DNA of 64,000 bases from Acanthosepion esculentum (taxonomy: Eukaryota > Mollusca > Cephalopoda > Sepiida > Sepiidae): the NCBI GenBank assembly GCA_964036315.1, contig OZ038479.1, positions 58,010,246 through 58,074,245 of the forward strand, given 5' to 3'. Position 1 is the stretch's first letter; each line of letters starts with the position of its first letter. The notes under the pieces were generated by a model. That model made no database searches, was not told where the DNA came from, and saw only the letters and a program-made list of their open reading frames with translations. The translations under genes were made by a program, and so were the position numbers. Below, one piece after another: positions 21,710 to 34,400 of the stretch.

Positions 21710-22330
21710 ATGGAGGAAAATAAAAAGAAACAAATTGGTCATTGCTATGTATCCTTTGTTTACAGGTTCCACTAAAATGCAGATTTAAAAAAAAAAAAAA
21801 ATGAAAGCAAAAAACGCTCCTTCTTATTTTAAAAAATTACCAAAAATCAAGGAATTATTTGATTTTAATGAGTTTTTTTAACATATATTCATTAATGAAA
21901 TGTAAACTGAATAAGTTATTCTCTTAAAAAAATATCTAAAATATTACAGGAATGGAAGGCATTATCATGGGATGCCTCCTGGTGCATTTGCCTCACAAAA
22001 AATATTTGGAACACTCATAGTAAAAAAGGTGCAATACATGGAATTAAAAAAAAGAAAATGAATTAACAATACATGTTAAACAAGGATAAAAGCAGAAACA
22101 AAGTTGAAATGAACAATCTGCAATCTGTGTCTCTGAAGTACTTACAGGCTTTGTTTCTATTGGAGCAAAACAAAGCGTGTCTTGCTGCTCCAAAAGTCAA
22201 AGGGAAATGAGGAAAATCCTTTCAAATATTGTGCCACTTGTGATTATCATCAGGGAGCAATAATTCCACAAGAAATTAGATTTAATTATCTAAACACCTG
22301 AGTTAAATCCCCTTTCTTCACTGTTCTAAT
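21710..22330 (+). repeat. dispersed repeat R0, copy 2
   Basis: Matches 180-900 and 53750-54392: 'ggttccactaaaatgcag', 'tgattatcatcagggagc' and 'attagatttaattatc'. It follows R1 directly. Confidence 0.6.
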
Positions 22331-22834
22331 CATTCTAAGAAGGTTTCAGAAGAATGGACCAACTCAAGATTTTTATCTCATATATATCTGTAAATTTCTG
22401 CAATCTTCACTGAAGTGTTATCCCTATGCTGCTTTCATTCAAAAACTACTTACACCACTTCGTTTCACAAACTATAATGAACTGCATTGTTGGTATTTCA
22501 CCTATTTAAGTTTCTTTGAAAAGATAAGTAATTAACTGCTGTAGAAAAAAGGATAATTCAGTGGCATCACACAGCATGAAAAAAAAAAAGAACAAAAAAC
22601 CAAACCTTTGAGATTCAAAACTTTTATGAGTATAACAAAATAATTATAAAGGAAAAAGGTTTACATTAATGGTGTTGCAAAAAAAAAAAATGGTATTTTG
22701 TGGACTTATCTTGTCATAGGAAAGAAACATCATGTTAAATGTTCTTTGAGATCATGATTTCTTCTTGTGATGGTGACGCAACAATGTCTCGGAGTCCGGT
22801 CTTCCTGAGAATTAAGATATTTCTTCACATAGAG
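22331..22834. other. intergenic, no gene seen
   Basis: AT-rich, with short A runs; no reading frame or repeat end recognised. Confidence 0.5.
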
Positions 22835-23050
22835 TAGGTGCTCAGTCAGTTATGTGCCATACATGATTGATACATGAATGATGAGGCAGTTTTTTTCCCG
22901 CAGTAGGTTGCTATCCAAAGCTATAGAACCCGGTCTGTCCTGTTATTTATACATATCTGGGGGGTGGGGAGAATAAAGAGATTCATACATTTCCCAAGTG
23001 TATTAGCATAAAAGTGAATGTAATGTAGGTGCAACAATCCCGGATTCCAG
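22835..23050 (-). mobile_element. SINE family 2, partial copy
   Basis: Minus-strand match to 62628-62939, from 'cagtcagttatgtgccat' through 'cccggtctgtcctg' and 'gtgaatgtaatg'. The tRNA-like head with the B box is missing or diverged. Confidence 0.6.
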
Positions 23051-24419
23051 ATTCCAATCATGCTTTAAACAGATAATTTTTACACTATTTTAATACATTT
23101 TTCTCAATTCAGAATAATTTTTAAAAGGATTACACTGAGTGCTATGATATATTTAAGGCATGAAATATATAAGAAAATAATAACTAAAAGCAATGAATTA
23201 GACAAAAGTATCATTTCACTAAAAATACAAATAACTATATCTAATGTAGTTAGAAATAAGAAATAAAATTATTCTCCCATGTTTAACAAAGGCTTATAGA
23301 ATAAAAAAATATTATTTCTTGATTATTGGACTATCGGTATTACATATTTAATTTTTTGCATATTTTTCAGTCATAAATCTCATTAAAAAATCTTGGTTTT
23401 TTAACCTGTAACACCACTATTTTTAATAAACACTACTTTCACAAATTCTTTTAATTTATCCCTAAAATTGCTAAATGCTTTCAAAACATATCACTCGGAA
23501 AGGTATTAAATGTTTAAAAGATTTTAAAGTTTGTTATTTGTATTTTTCATCTCACAATGGGGAGTTTGATAAGTGTCATACTTAATATCAGCATGCCTAT
23601 ATATTTCTGACAATGTATATGCAAATATGTTTATTTGCATTTGCTATGTCTTCTGAATTATTTACTCCTGGTCATATTGAAAGATTAGATGATGGGAAGT
23701 TCAGAAATAAAACATGACTCATATCTTGATTCAATGAAAATCAGACTAAAATTAACAACTGGACACAAAAATGAATATTTTACGAGTGAAACTCAAAATG
23801 TTCAAAATATATTAAAATTATCAAAATAACATCCAAAAGACATTCAAGTTTGAATAAATCAGATGAAAGTTAACTTCACAGCCTTCATTGTACAAAAGAA
23901 AGGTTTGTGACCAACTTGCAAAAAATATGCAAAATCAGACAATTTATGTTCAGTTCACACTTATATTAACAATATTTTAACACATTTTATTAAAAAACCC
24001 TGAAAACGAATCTATTTTATACAGATAAAATGAATCAAAATCAATATTAACCTGATTCATGCATAGATGACTTTATTTCATTCAAGTACAAAAAGCACAT
24101 ACCCCAATTTTCTTGATTTCCTGTTTGCATTTTTATGCATAAATTTTTGACCAACATGCAAAAAATTCATATATTATTTAATCTATTTACTATTTACTTT
24201 ATTAAATCCTTAATAATAGGAAATCATCATTCACACACCTCTCATCAGTTTTTCCATACATTTTATTGACAGATCCAGAAAAAAAAGAATGCCCCTATTT
24301 TGTATATTTGCCTGATACATCAATATGTGATTTTATTTGTGTGATATATTTATAGTAAGAAAGAAAAACTTTTTTTTTTAAAATCCATAACATGTAAAAA
24401 TGCAAATTTCACAAGTGTT

Positions 24420-24555
24420 TATTTCTGGTAGAAATTTGAATGTAATGTAATATATTTGACTGTTCTACAAAATTCACATTTATATTTTTCTCTCTTGCAT
24501 GTGTTTCCATATGGTTCTTCTAATGTGTAATCTGTGAAAATTCAGATGCACAAAC
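24420..24555 (-). pseudogene. two relic fingers after locus C array
   Basis: Past the stop at 24556 the minus strand keeps finger 16 (VCASEFSQ, then KNHMETH, with a second stop where leucine is expected) and a following finger start, YKCEFCRT, after a one-base shift. The array was formerly at least two fingers longer. Confidence 0.65.
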
Positions 24556-25851
24556 TTAAGAATGTGGTCTTTCTCCAGTGTGTATTTGCACATGGCGCAC
24601 CAAATTTGATTTCTTTGAAAACGCAGAACCACAAACCTCACAAGAATATGGTTTCTCTCCAGTGTGTGTTCGCATATGGCACTTCAAATCTGACTTCCAT
24701 GTAAATGCAGATCTACAAACTTCACAAGAATGCGGTTTCTCTCCAGTGTGTGTTCGCATATGATAGTGCAAAGATGTCTTCATTGGAAATGTAGATCCAC
24801 AAACTTCACAAGAATATGGTCTCTCTCCTCTGTGTGCTCGGAGATGACCATCCAAATTTGACTTCCGTGTAAATGCAGACCCACAAACTTTACAAGAAAA
24901 TGGTTTCTCTCCAGTGTGAGTTCGCATATGGCAGTTCAAATGTGACTTCTGTGTAAATGCAAGTCCACAAACTTGACAAGAATATGGTTTCTCTCCTGTG
25001 TGTGTTCTCATGTGGCATTCCAAAATTGACTTCTGTGAAAAGGCAGATCCACAAACATCACAAGAATGTGGTTTCTCTCCAGTGTGTGTACGCAGGTGAT
25101 ACTTCAAATTTGATTTCTGTGCAAATGCAGATGCACAAATATCACAAGAATACAGTTTCTCTCCTGTGTGTTTTTGCATATGGCTCACCAAATTTGACTT
25201 TTGTGAAAATACAGATCCACAAACTCTACAAGAATTTTGTTTCTCCCCAGTGTGTATTTGCATATGGTGCTTTAAACTCAACTTCAATGAAAATACAGAT
25301 GAACAAATTTCACAGGAATATGGCTTCTCTCCAGTGTGTCTTCGCATATGGACCCTTAAATGTGATTTCAGTGAAAATGAAGATCCACAAACTTCACAAG
25401 AATGTGGTTTTTCTCCAGTGTGTGTTTGCACATGGCGCACCAAATTTGAATTCTTTGAAAATGCAGACCCACAAACCTCACAAGAATATGGTTTCTCTCC
25501 AGTGTGTGTTCGCATATGGCACTTCAAATCTGACTTCCATGTAAATGCAGACCTACAAACTTCACAAGAATGTGGTTTCTCTCCAGTGTGTATTCGCATA
25601 TGATACTGCAAAGATGTCTTCATTGGAAATGAAGATCCACAAAGTTCACAAGAATATGGTCTCTCCCCTCTGTGAGCTCGCAGATGACCCTCCAAATTTG
25701 CCTTTCGTGTAAATGCAGACCCACAAACTTTACAAGAAAATGGTTTCTCTCCAGTGTGTGTTCGCATATGGTTCTTCAAAATCGACATATTTGAAAATGC
25801 AGTTCCACAAACTTCACAATAATATGATTTCTCTCCAGTATGTGCTCGCAT
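24556..25851 (-). CDS. C2H2 zinc-finger protein, 15 fingers (locus C)
   Basis: A 431-residue frame of fifteen complete CX2C...HX3H fingers linked mostly by TGEKP. Expected to bind DNA in the nucleus. Fingers 2-5 and 12-15 are near copies (nine differences by eye in 112 residues; fingers 4 and 14 are identical), including the rare linker AHRGERP after fingers 2 and 12. The period is ten fingers, 840 bases. The ATG at 25851 is the first in frame after a TAG upstream; a preceding in-frame stretch ([11 protein letters not shown]) is a degenerate finger. The C-terminus is cut off after HTGERPHS by an in-frame deletion making a stop. No effector domain is visible; an upstream exon may exist. Confidence 0.85.
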   Translation of the reverse strand: MRAHTGEKSYYCEVCGTAFSNMSILKNHMRTHTGEKPFSCKVCGSAFTRKANLEGHLRAHRGERPYSCELCGSSFPMKTSLQYHMRIHTGEKPHSCEVCRSAFTWKSDLKCHMRTHTGEKPYSCEVCGSAFSKNSNLVRHVQTHTGEKPHSCEVCGSSFSLKSHLRVHMRRHTGEKPYSCEICSSVFSLKLSLKHHMQIHTGEKQNSCRVCGSVFSQKSNLVSHMQKHTGEKLYSCDICASAFAQKSNLKYHLRTHTGEKPHSCDVCGSAFSQKSILECHMRTHTGEKPYSCQVCGLAFTQKSHLNCHMRTHTGEKPFSCKVCGSAFTRKSNLDGHLRAHRGERPYSCEVCGSTFPMKTSLHYHMRTHTGEKPHSCEVCRSAFTWKSDLKCHMRTHTGEKPYSCEVCGSAFSKKSNLVRHVQIHTGERPHS

Positions 25852-26120
25852 AGTGTTCCAAGAAAATGCGGATTCACTAAATTCACATGTATACAGTTTG
25901 CTCCTACTGTTTTTCCTTATGACACTGTAATTCTATATAATTTCAAATGTTTGCAATTTTCACAAGAACATGGCTTCTCTCTAATTCTTCTTTCAAATGT
26001 TTACTATACTGCAGCATATATTTCACTGTTCTTAATGGAGTGTGAAGAGACTTGTTTTCGTTCATGTACATTCCCAAGTATAACAGTTTTCATATCATGA
26101 TTTTCTCTCCAGCAAAAGAC
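25852..26120 (-). pseudogene. relic upstream exon of locus C with splice acceptor
   Basis: A minus-strand tract ending TTTACTTTACAG meets GTCTTTTGCTGG at 26120, as in loci A and B. Between it and the array is a broken finger (EKPCSCENCK, about 25945-25975) out of frame with the array. Probably untranslated. Confidence 0.55.
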
Positions 26121-29100
26121 CTGTAAAGTAAAAGTAATGACATGTATTTTAACAGAGACAGTCAATAATACATGAAATCAGTTCATATAGAAACAGAGAC
26201 ATTTAGCTATATATTAATGCTAGTTGAGATCAGCATAAGGACACCAAAATGCAGCAGCCAGAAAATATCAATAGAATAATCAGTAAGTTTATCTTCAATA
26301 ATATTCCTTTGGGTTGAAACACAATATGTACACTACAGTTAAAGAATGAGATTGACAAAAGAGCAGCAAAAAAATAAAAAGAAGATTTGAATCAATTATC
26401 AATTGAGAAACTTCTGCAAAACATGCCAAAAATTTGTGCTACAGTAATATAGGCTAAATGAGGATATTTTGATAAGATCAAAATGTAATCATAAAATGCT
26501 TTTTCCTTTTTGTCATAACTTCTAATAAAAAAAAATACTTTTTTTTAACCATGTTCGATAATTTTAGCTTATCTACATACAAAACAACTACTTTTAGGGC
26601 CAATTTAAACAATTACCAGGTGTCACCTCTAACTTTTGAACTGTAGTGCACATGCAGTGTTCTGAAAAATTTAAAAAATGTCCAAGATATTCTTTAGAGA
26701 TTCTTCTCAGTTTTCACAAAAGACAAGCAGATAACAGCAAAGCAATTAGGATATTAGGTGAAGACAAATGATGAAAGAACATTTATTTAGGCATGCATCT
26801 TGAAAGGAGGCAAAAATATTTAGAATGTAATGACCAAGTGAAGCTTTGTTTTTTCTCCAAGAAAAAGTAAATGGAGAATCAATTTCAAATATAAAGTAAA
26901 GTAGTTTTGTTTTTCGCAAGTTCTGTAAATTAAGATAGTGATTTTAATCTGGCAATTATTTAACTTTTGGTTTGATCAGATGAAGGCTACCATTTACAAA
27001 ATTTAGGATAGACTGATGGTGTATATTTATTTATTTATTTATTTTTTTTTACACTGTTATAGATCTTCAGGTAACTCACAAGCAGAAGATGCCTGGAGAA
27101 TCTCTTGATCTAAATGTGGCACTATATTTCAATGTAGAAAGTGGAATAGGCATGAAGAGTTCAAATTCTGATCAAGTCTGCTTTATTCACTTTTCACTAA
27201 TGACATTGGAAAAGGCATAAATCTGTCACCTGCTAATCAATTTACTTTGTATGTCCTTACTTGTCAATTCAAATGTCAAAGAAGTCTTACAAGTCTGCCC
27301 TTTCATTCAAAGCATCATGCTGTAAATCCAATCAAACACCTCTCACTAAACCAACATAGAACAGAAACAATCCTAAAATTGGAAAATTAAAAATATAAAT
27401 TTTGAAGTTTCATTTTTAATTTCATTGAAGTATAAATCAAGATGGTGGTTGAATCTGGTCTTTATTTGTTGGTACAAATGAAACCATAGAGCTGGATATT
27501 AAAACAATGAAAAAAAGAAATTGTTCCATTAATAACAACAATTCTGATATAAAAATCAATCTATATTAATGCTAGAGCAAGAAAGATGTTTTTGAAAGTC
27601 ATATTATGAACAGATGTTTACTTTCAAATAGTTGTCATAATATGCATCAGGAAATCTTTGAGGGAAATAAATACAAAAAATAACAACCTGGCTTTCAAAA
27701 TCTGATACAAATCAACTAAGTATTGGCTATTCATAAAATTTAAATTATTTAATAAGTGAGAAAAAATATTTACAGAAATCACCATTTGAAATTTTGCAAG
27801 GAAAGATGCTTAATGTCATTACTTCAGTGAATTCATTTACTTATAAAATCCTAATCTCACCGAGTTTGATACATTTTAAAGATAGATCTGTAGAGAAATT
27901 CTGCTGAACTTTTATCAAACAAAATACTCCAGGATATGCATAAAGGATGATTCATATAATATTGGAAAGAAATATTCACATAAATGTTACCCTTTCCTAC
28001 AAACTGCTAACATTTTGACAAAAGAACCTCATCACCAAAGAGCTTTTAAAATTAAAAGGTAAATCATGTCAAGTTTGACACTATTGTTGGATCATGTATT
28101 TTTATAAGAATTGCATTCATTATTTAAAAATTTTAATTAGAACAGTTTATAAACTTTTAAATTCTTTACAATTCTGTATTAAATATTTGGAGTCAAGTGA
28201 TATTATTATTAAATAAATGGCTGTATTTACCTAATCATAAATGCCAAAGCACACAAAAATTCAATGATATCTAATTTTAAAAAGAATTTTTCATTTATTT
28301 AATGTGGGCATAACCATGAGGATTTTCATGAATATGGATGCCCAAATGCAAAATTATCAGAAAATAAGAGCAGTAACAATAGTAAAGTTAAAAGTAATTG
28401 GTAAGTTTCTTCACGAGTTAAACTTTAAAGTCACAGTAACTAAAATTCAATAAAATATTAGATTGCTTAGAAACTAAAAGTAATATTTGTTTAAAATCAG
28501 ATTAATTCAACTTTAAATCAGCTAATCATTCTCAAATACATTTTCAGAAAAGTATATTTTAATTTTGAAAAATTTTTAACAAAGAGAATTATGTTGCAAA
28601 TTTGGATGATTGAAGCATTTTTTATGATAACTCATTCCAATCAATTTAAATACTGTATTAAATTTTTATTTCTTGGGTCAACAGGTAATCATAAATTAGT
28701 ATAGGAATTTTTCATGTTGCATTGCAGTAAAAAAAGCAAAAAAAAAAGCACATTGATTTGGAATTTTCAGGAGTTACAAATTAATTATTTTAGAAATGTT
28801 GATAATTTTTTTTTTTTTACATCTGTTATCCTCACCCACTTATTTAATATGAAATTTTAAGAAATTCATTTTTGTATGGCTTAATGTTTATATTATAAAT
28901 AAGCAGAACTCCTGGGAGAATTTAAATCATCAATATCTTTTTGTGAAATTCCACCATATTCATTGTTAATGGAATGTTTGCAGATAACAAATCCCGGCTG
29001 GAATTCTAATTCTTTTATTCCTCGCTACCATCAACTAGTTCTTTCATTTGCTTTCACCATATCAATACTCTAGAATAGTTTAAGGGCATCTCTTCTGAAC

Positions 29101-29959
29101 CAAACATTCTTTTAATTTACATTTGTCACATGTTTGTTCAAATATTCATGTTCTATACTTATTTTTATTATTGCATTGTAGTTGGTTTATATATTTTGAT
29201 CATTTTCGGGGTTTTTTTTTCATAAATCTTTGAATAAAAAGATTTTCCAAATTTATTTCTTTACAAAATAAATTCTTATAACAGGCAAATATCACATTGT
29301 ATCTGGTTCACATTTTTATTACCATGTAAATAGATATTACCTAGGAAGTTAATAGTATATACAGTAATAGTGGTGCAGTGGAAGAACCTATCAACTTAGC
29401 TTTTGGGGGGGCACAAAGGTTAAACAGTGCCCATGCTTGCAAAAAAACAATGTGTCAAAAGTACGGTTTTTCCCTTGACATTGCTATTATTTTAATTACC
29501 TTCATTTCTTGGTATTGTTTTAAAAGGTGATGACTGGAATTGTAATAAAACCTAGATGTATGATGAAAGTGAATTTATACATTGTTTTGTTCTTGAGAAT
29601 TTACAACAAAAATTATGTATTGTAAGGAAATTATTGCACTGATATTTATTAATTGTTTTTTCTTAACTTACCTGCTTGTATTTTATATACATTTATACTT
29701 TCTGCTATGTTTAGCTGTTATGCAAATTCCAATAAAAAATGTAGATTTTATGGTTTTATCCAATCATACAATTGATAAAAACGTGTAGAAATGTCTTTAA
29801 ATTTACTGTAGTTTTGCTTTTATTTTCTGATAATGTCATGTATGGACACCTGTATTTATGAAAACTGGCATGTTTATCCACATACAAAAAAATTCAAAAT
29901 TCTTTTAAAATATCAAATAAGACAGATTTAGACAAAATTTTAAGTGATTTAAAATATAA
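26121..29959. other. long non-coding stretch of block C and beyond
   Basis: Very AT-rich. The left part, to about 28080, is homologous to block B and may hold introns of the locus C gene. The remainder has no ORF, RNA gene or repeat end that I can support. Confidence 0.5.
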
Positions 29960-30610
29960 ATTATTCCAATTAATATATTAAAAAAAAAAAAAATTTATTG
30001 ACCAAAAAAAAAAAATTCTCTTCAGAAATAGTGTCAAATATGTTATTCATAAAAGCAATTGAACAAGGTCTTAGTTTCATTACATTTTTTATTTTATGAT
30101 TGAGAGCAGATTTTTCATAAGAAATGGTTCAAATTTTCCAAAGCATTTGCTTTTAACTAATATGAACATTAAGCAGAGCAAATTTAATTTTCTCCAAATT
30201 TCATAAATTAAAATTAAGATTTTCTAAGTAAAAAAAAATCTAAAACAAATTTATTAATTTGGGAATAAGTCCGAAAACTTTCATTAAAATCCAACAATTA
30301 TTTGATTTCTGCAAGAATTTCCAAATCAATGTGTTTTTCACCACAAGAGACATTTCCTATACTAACCTTAGCCCACCCACACCCCAGCTAATACAAAAAA
30401 AACAAGATCTTTAACCAGAATTTCAAAAGTTCTCAAATGGATTATGAAATATGATTTAATAATCAATGAATACTTTGTTTTCTCTTAATAACGACAAAGA
30501 TTATGCTGATAAAACTGTTTTTATTCAGTTTAGGGCATTTTTTCATTATGATATGCTCATTAGTTAGAGAATCAATAGAAGTACCTTGCTTTAGGCCAAA
30601 ATATTTCAAA
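29960..30610 (+). repeat. dispersed repeat R1
   Basis: A nearly full R1 copy from 'ttgaccaaaaaaaaaaaatt' to 'gagaatcaatagaagtacct'. Confidence 0.65.
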
Positions 30611-30724
30611 TTGAACTGAAATTTAGGTTATAAAATAAGGCATTTTAAATTATTTAAAATGATTTCTGGAATTTTTTGTTTTTTTTTACAAGTTCCATAG
30701 AACCTATAGAAGTATAACATATGC

Positions 30725-30960
30725 TTTTAGAATAGGAACCTCCACTAATTCACTGTAGAAAGACCATACCATGATGAAAAAAGCCTCCAACTCGATAAAA
30801 CAAACTTTTTTCATCAAAATGTTTGTGTTATTATTAAAGACCAATCTATTTTTTGATTACTTTCTAAAATGTTTATCCTTTCTCACACGTCCAAAATTTA
30901 GGATCAAAATCATTTTCTTGTCAGCGTGTGCACCAAAAGATTAGTATAAGTAATTTTAGA
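30725..30960 (-). repeat. dispersed repeat R1, inverted copy
   Basis: Reverse complement of the R1 end ('ggaacctccactaattcac', 'gatgaaaaaagcctcc'). It faces the copy ending at 30610, the same tail-to-tail layout as at 9280-9960. Confidence 0.6.
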
Positions 30961-31059
30961 GTATTTTTTTTTTTTTGCAGCAATAGAAATATAGTTTTGG
31001 AAATTCTTGTAAATAATTGTTGGATATTAATAAAATTTCAAGGATTATTCGTCGTTTTG

Positions 31060-33150
31060 CATACAACCGGGACTGTAAGGCCTCACTCCTCAACCTGTGT
31101 TTTACCTCCATCCCTGAGTCTTGTAGTGCCACGCAGCTCTGTCCTATCGGTAACTCCGATCATGCTGTAGTGTCTGTTAGTATCTCCTTCAGCCCCACCC
31201 CCTGCAAGGAGCCTCCTACCACCCGAACCTCATTCTGCTACCAACGTGATTTCCTCCGCGATGTCCCCTGGGATGCTATATTTAAGCTCCCCATTCAAGA
31301 ATGTGCTTCAGAGGTCTCTTCCTGGGTTAAAGCTGGAATCGACATTTTCATCCCAAGGAAATTCAAGGTCAAACCGCACTCCTCCCCTTGGTTCACAGCT
31401 GCTTGCTCAGCCGCCATTGCCCATAGGAACCACTTCTTCCACAGTTTTCGTAGTGATATGTCTGACTGTAATAGACGCCTATTTACCTCTGCACGTAATG
31501 AGTGTAAGTGTATCCTCAATGAAGCCAAGTCACTATTTGCTGCTCGGATGAAGGAACGTATTGCATCTCGCTAATTCGGCTCCAAAGATTATTGGCGCCT
31601 CTGCAAGAGCATTCTGAACGATAGCAAACCCTCCATTCCTCCCCTGTTCAATCAGTTTGAGGTCCTGACCACCTCTGCCGACAAGGCTGAATGCTTTGCT
31701 CAGAAGTTTTCTTCCAATTCAACGTTAGACTCTTCTGGGGTACCCATGCCAGATTTCCCATCCAGAACCGAGGCCCTTTTGAACGAATTGCACATATCCC
31801 CGTCATTGGTATTGGGCATTATTTCTAACTTAGATCACTACAAGGCTACTGGTGGTGACGGGATACCAGCCATTGTCCTGAAGAAATGCGTGCCTGAACT
31901 GGCGCCTGCCCTCTCTAAATTATACTACCACTGCCTCAAGGAGTCTTGTTTTGCTGACTGCTGGAAGTCCTCAACCATTGTTCCTGTCTTTAAGAACTCC
32001 GGTGACCCCTCTGACCCTTCTAATTACCGTCCTATCAGTCTCCTACCCCTCTTCGGCAAAGTCAGAGTGATTAATCACCCGATATCCCATGATCTGCTCA
32101 GACAAGCAGTATGGTTTCCGCTTTGCCCGATCTACAGCCGATGTGCTTACGGCCTTCACTGAATTTGTCTACCAAGCTATTCATAATAACTGTGAAGCTC
32201 GTGCCATGACCCTAGACATCTCCAAAGGGTTTGATATGCCGGCCTTCTTCGCAAGCTCCAGGGTTATGGTATCACAGGTCGATTGTTTGACCTAATACAA
32301 TCATTCCTGTCAAACCGTGAATTGAAGGTTGTTCTCAATGGATTCATCTCCAGCTCCTATCCCACTAACGCAGGTGTGCCTCAAGGCTCCATCCTAGGCC
32401 CTACTCTGTTCCTCATATTCATAAACAACCTTCCTGACGCCACAGACTCCCAAGTCGGCATCTATGCTGATGACACCACAATTTACTCCTGCCTCAAATA
32501 CAAATCTAGTGATGCTGACAAAGTTAACCTGGCAGTTCAAATAGAAAAGGACCTCCAATCGATTGTGAACTGGGGCGAGAAATGGATGGTTAACTTTAAC
32601 GCCTCTAAAACAAAACTGCTCTCTATTAACCACCATAAGGATCCATCCCTGCATCCCATTAGAATGTCTGAAGACCAACTTCTCGCGAGCTCCTCTCTGC
32701 GGCTGCTCGGTCTCACGCTGTCCGCTGATCTGAGATGGAACAAATACATTGAGTCAGTTGCATCATCCACCGCAAGGAAAGTTGGTTCCCTGTGCCGAGC
32801 CAGGAAATTCTTCTCCCCGGAATCGATCCTCCAAATCTATAAATCGACCATTTGCCCTTGCATGGAGTATTGCTGCCATATATGGTCTGGAGCCCCTGCT
32901 GTTTGCCTCAGGGTTCTTGATAAGATCCAGAAACGGATATGCAATGTAATTGGCCCTGATCTGTCATCTCGTCTGCAGTCGCTCTCTCACAGACGCGACG
33001 TTGCCTCGCTCTGTCATTTTTACAAATACTTTCACAGTAATTGCTCAGAGGAGCTGCTTTCGCTGGTCCCTAGACCTCATGAATTTAAACGTTCTACGAG
33101 GCTGGCATCCTGTTCCCACCCCTTCACCGTTGAAACTGTTAGATGTAGAC
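31060..33150 (+). pseudogene. non-LTR retrotransposon (LINE) ORF2, damaged
   Basis: GC-richer than its surroundings. The copy begins inside the C-terminal AP endonuclease (GNSDHAVVSVSISF near 31168-31210). It continues into reverse transcriptase: YRPISLLPLFGK (32025), KQYGFRFARSTADVL (32104), DISKGFD, AGVPQGSILGP (32371-32400) and YADD (32463-32474). Breaks are a TAA at 31572, a frameshift near 32070-32095 and another near 32235, then return to the first frame. The 5' end and the 3' tail are missing. The 3' end of the same family is at 57368-57867. It belongs to the CR1/jockey-like group of LINEs; clade not settled. Confidence 0.85.
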
Positions 33151-33929
33151 TTATTACGTGAGGATAATTTGTTCTACGGAAGGAAAAAAGTAAAATTATT
33201 TACATTTAAATGAACAAATTATTTGCCTCATTATTTTTAAGGAAAACTTTCAGCGCTCTAATTTTTTTTTTGTACTTAGCTTTCACCTTTATGTTTACGA
33301 TGCTTTATGGAAAATATAAAGAAATTGAAATAAGACTGTTGAAAGTGAGATTAAATTTCATAAGAAAGGTATCTAATTAATTTATAGGTATCTTTCTCAT
33401 GAAATTTTAACAGAAGTGTACATAAAATACTATAATTTTATGTACATTTATTACATTTTACTGTGTTATTTGTATTTCCATTCATTTTATTATTAATTTT
33501 GATATTATTAATTATGAAAAAATGCCATAACTGAGATTAATATAAAAATAAGATCATATAAATTTCATAAGATGATAATGATACTTGTAGGTACCCTTCT
33601 CAGTTGAAATTGAAAAATCAAATCAACTTCTTCACACGTGTTTTGCAAAAGTAAACGCCTTAACAGTGGAGAACAATGTTTAACTCAAATAACGCAACTT
33701 AATTGTATTCTGGTTGGTCTTCCGTACTTTATAATTAGAGCCTGATTATAAACACAAAATCACATTACTGTGGGTCTTCTGATTAGTCAAAATGATACAA
33801 TTTACAATGAACTAAAAAAAGATCTATCTCATAAGGACACTTAGGAAACCCGATGTGGCTTTTAACTAATTTTATAATATTTTAACAAAAAAATGTAAAA
33901 ATCTATTATAATTAAAGAAATAACAAATA
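33151..33929. other. intergenic, no gene seen
   Basis: AT-rich filler between the LINE and the next R1 copy; no supported feature. Confidence 0.5.
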
Positions 33930-34400
33930 ATTGTATTAAAAATTCATTTTTGATCAAAAACTTTTTTGCTTTCAGAAAATATTGTCCATATTCATAAAAA
34001 CAAATAAAAGCATTTGAAATTAAATATCTTTGTTTTATTGAGTTTTGTATGTTACAATTCTGAGCTGATTTTCAGGTAAGGAGTCCAATTAAAAACTTTT
34101 AAAAAAAAAAAAATCGGGATTTGCATTCCTGAAAGCCACGTGTTTTTAACTATTGTAATTACTAAAGTAGACTCGATTGAATTTCTAGAGTTTTCATAAA
34201 ATTAGTGGGGGGGGGGGGATAAATATAAAAAATATTTCTGCCATGACTTTAATAAAAGAAAACATTTATAATAGTTTCGATCACCTGTGAATAGTTTCTG
34301 AAAGTTTCATTAACATCCGACAATTATTTTTATTTCTGCAAGATTTTCCAAATTAATGAGTGTCATACAAAAAAAAAATGTGCTAAAAATTGTATATATT
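33930..34400 (+). repeat. dispersed repeat R1
   Basis: Words 'aaaattcatttttgatcaaa', 'attctgagctgattttcagg' and 'gaaagtttcattaacatc' in R1 order. Contains a run of about twelve G near 34210. Confidence 0.55.

Larger units (their letters stand above)
23060..28080. repeat. duplicated block C (ZNF module)
   Basis: Older paralogue of block B. Matching parts include 23060-23280 with 40240-40400, the ZNF array and its upstream exon, 27060-27260 with 43490-43700, and 27840-28080 with 43120-43385. The last two segments are in opposite order in B, so one copy was rearranged. The hAT-like transposase shared by A and B was not found here. Confidence 0.65.

Noticed and set aside
32394..32770. Minus-strand ORFs inside the LINE
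   Set aside because: Antisense shadows of the reverse transcriptase frame.
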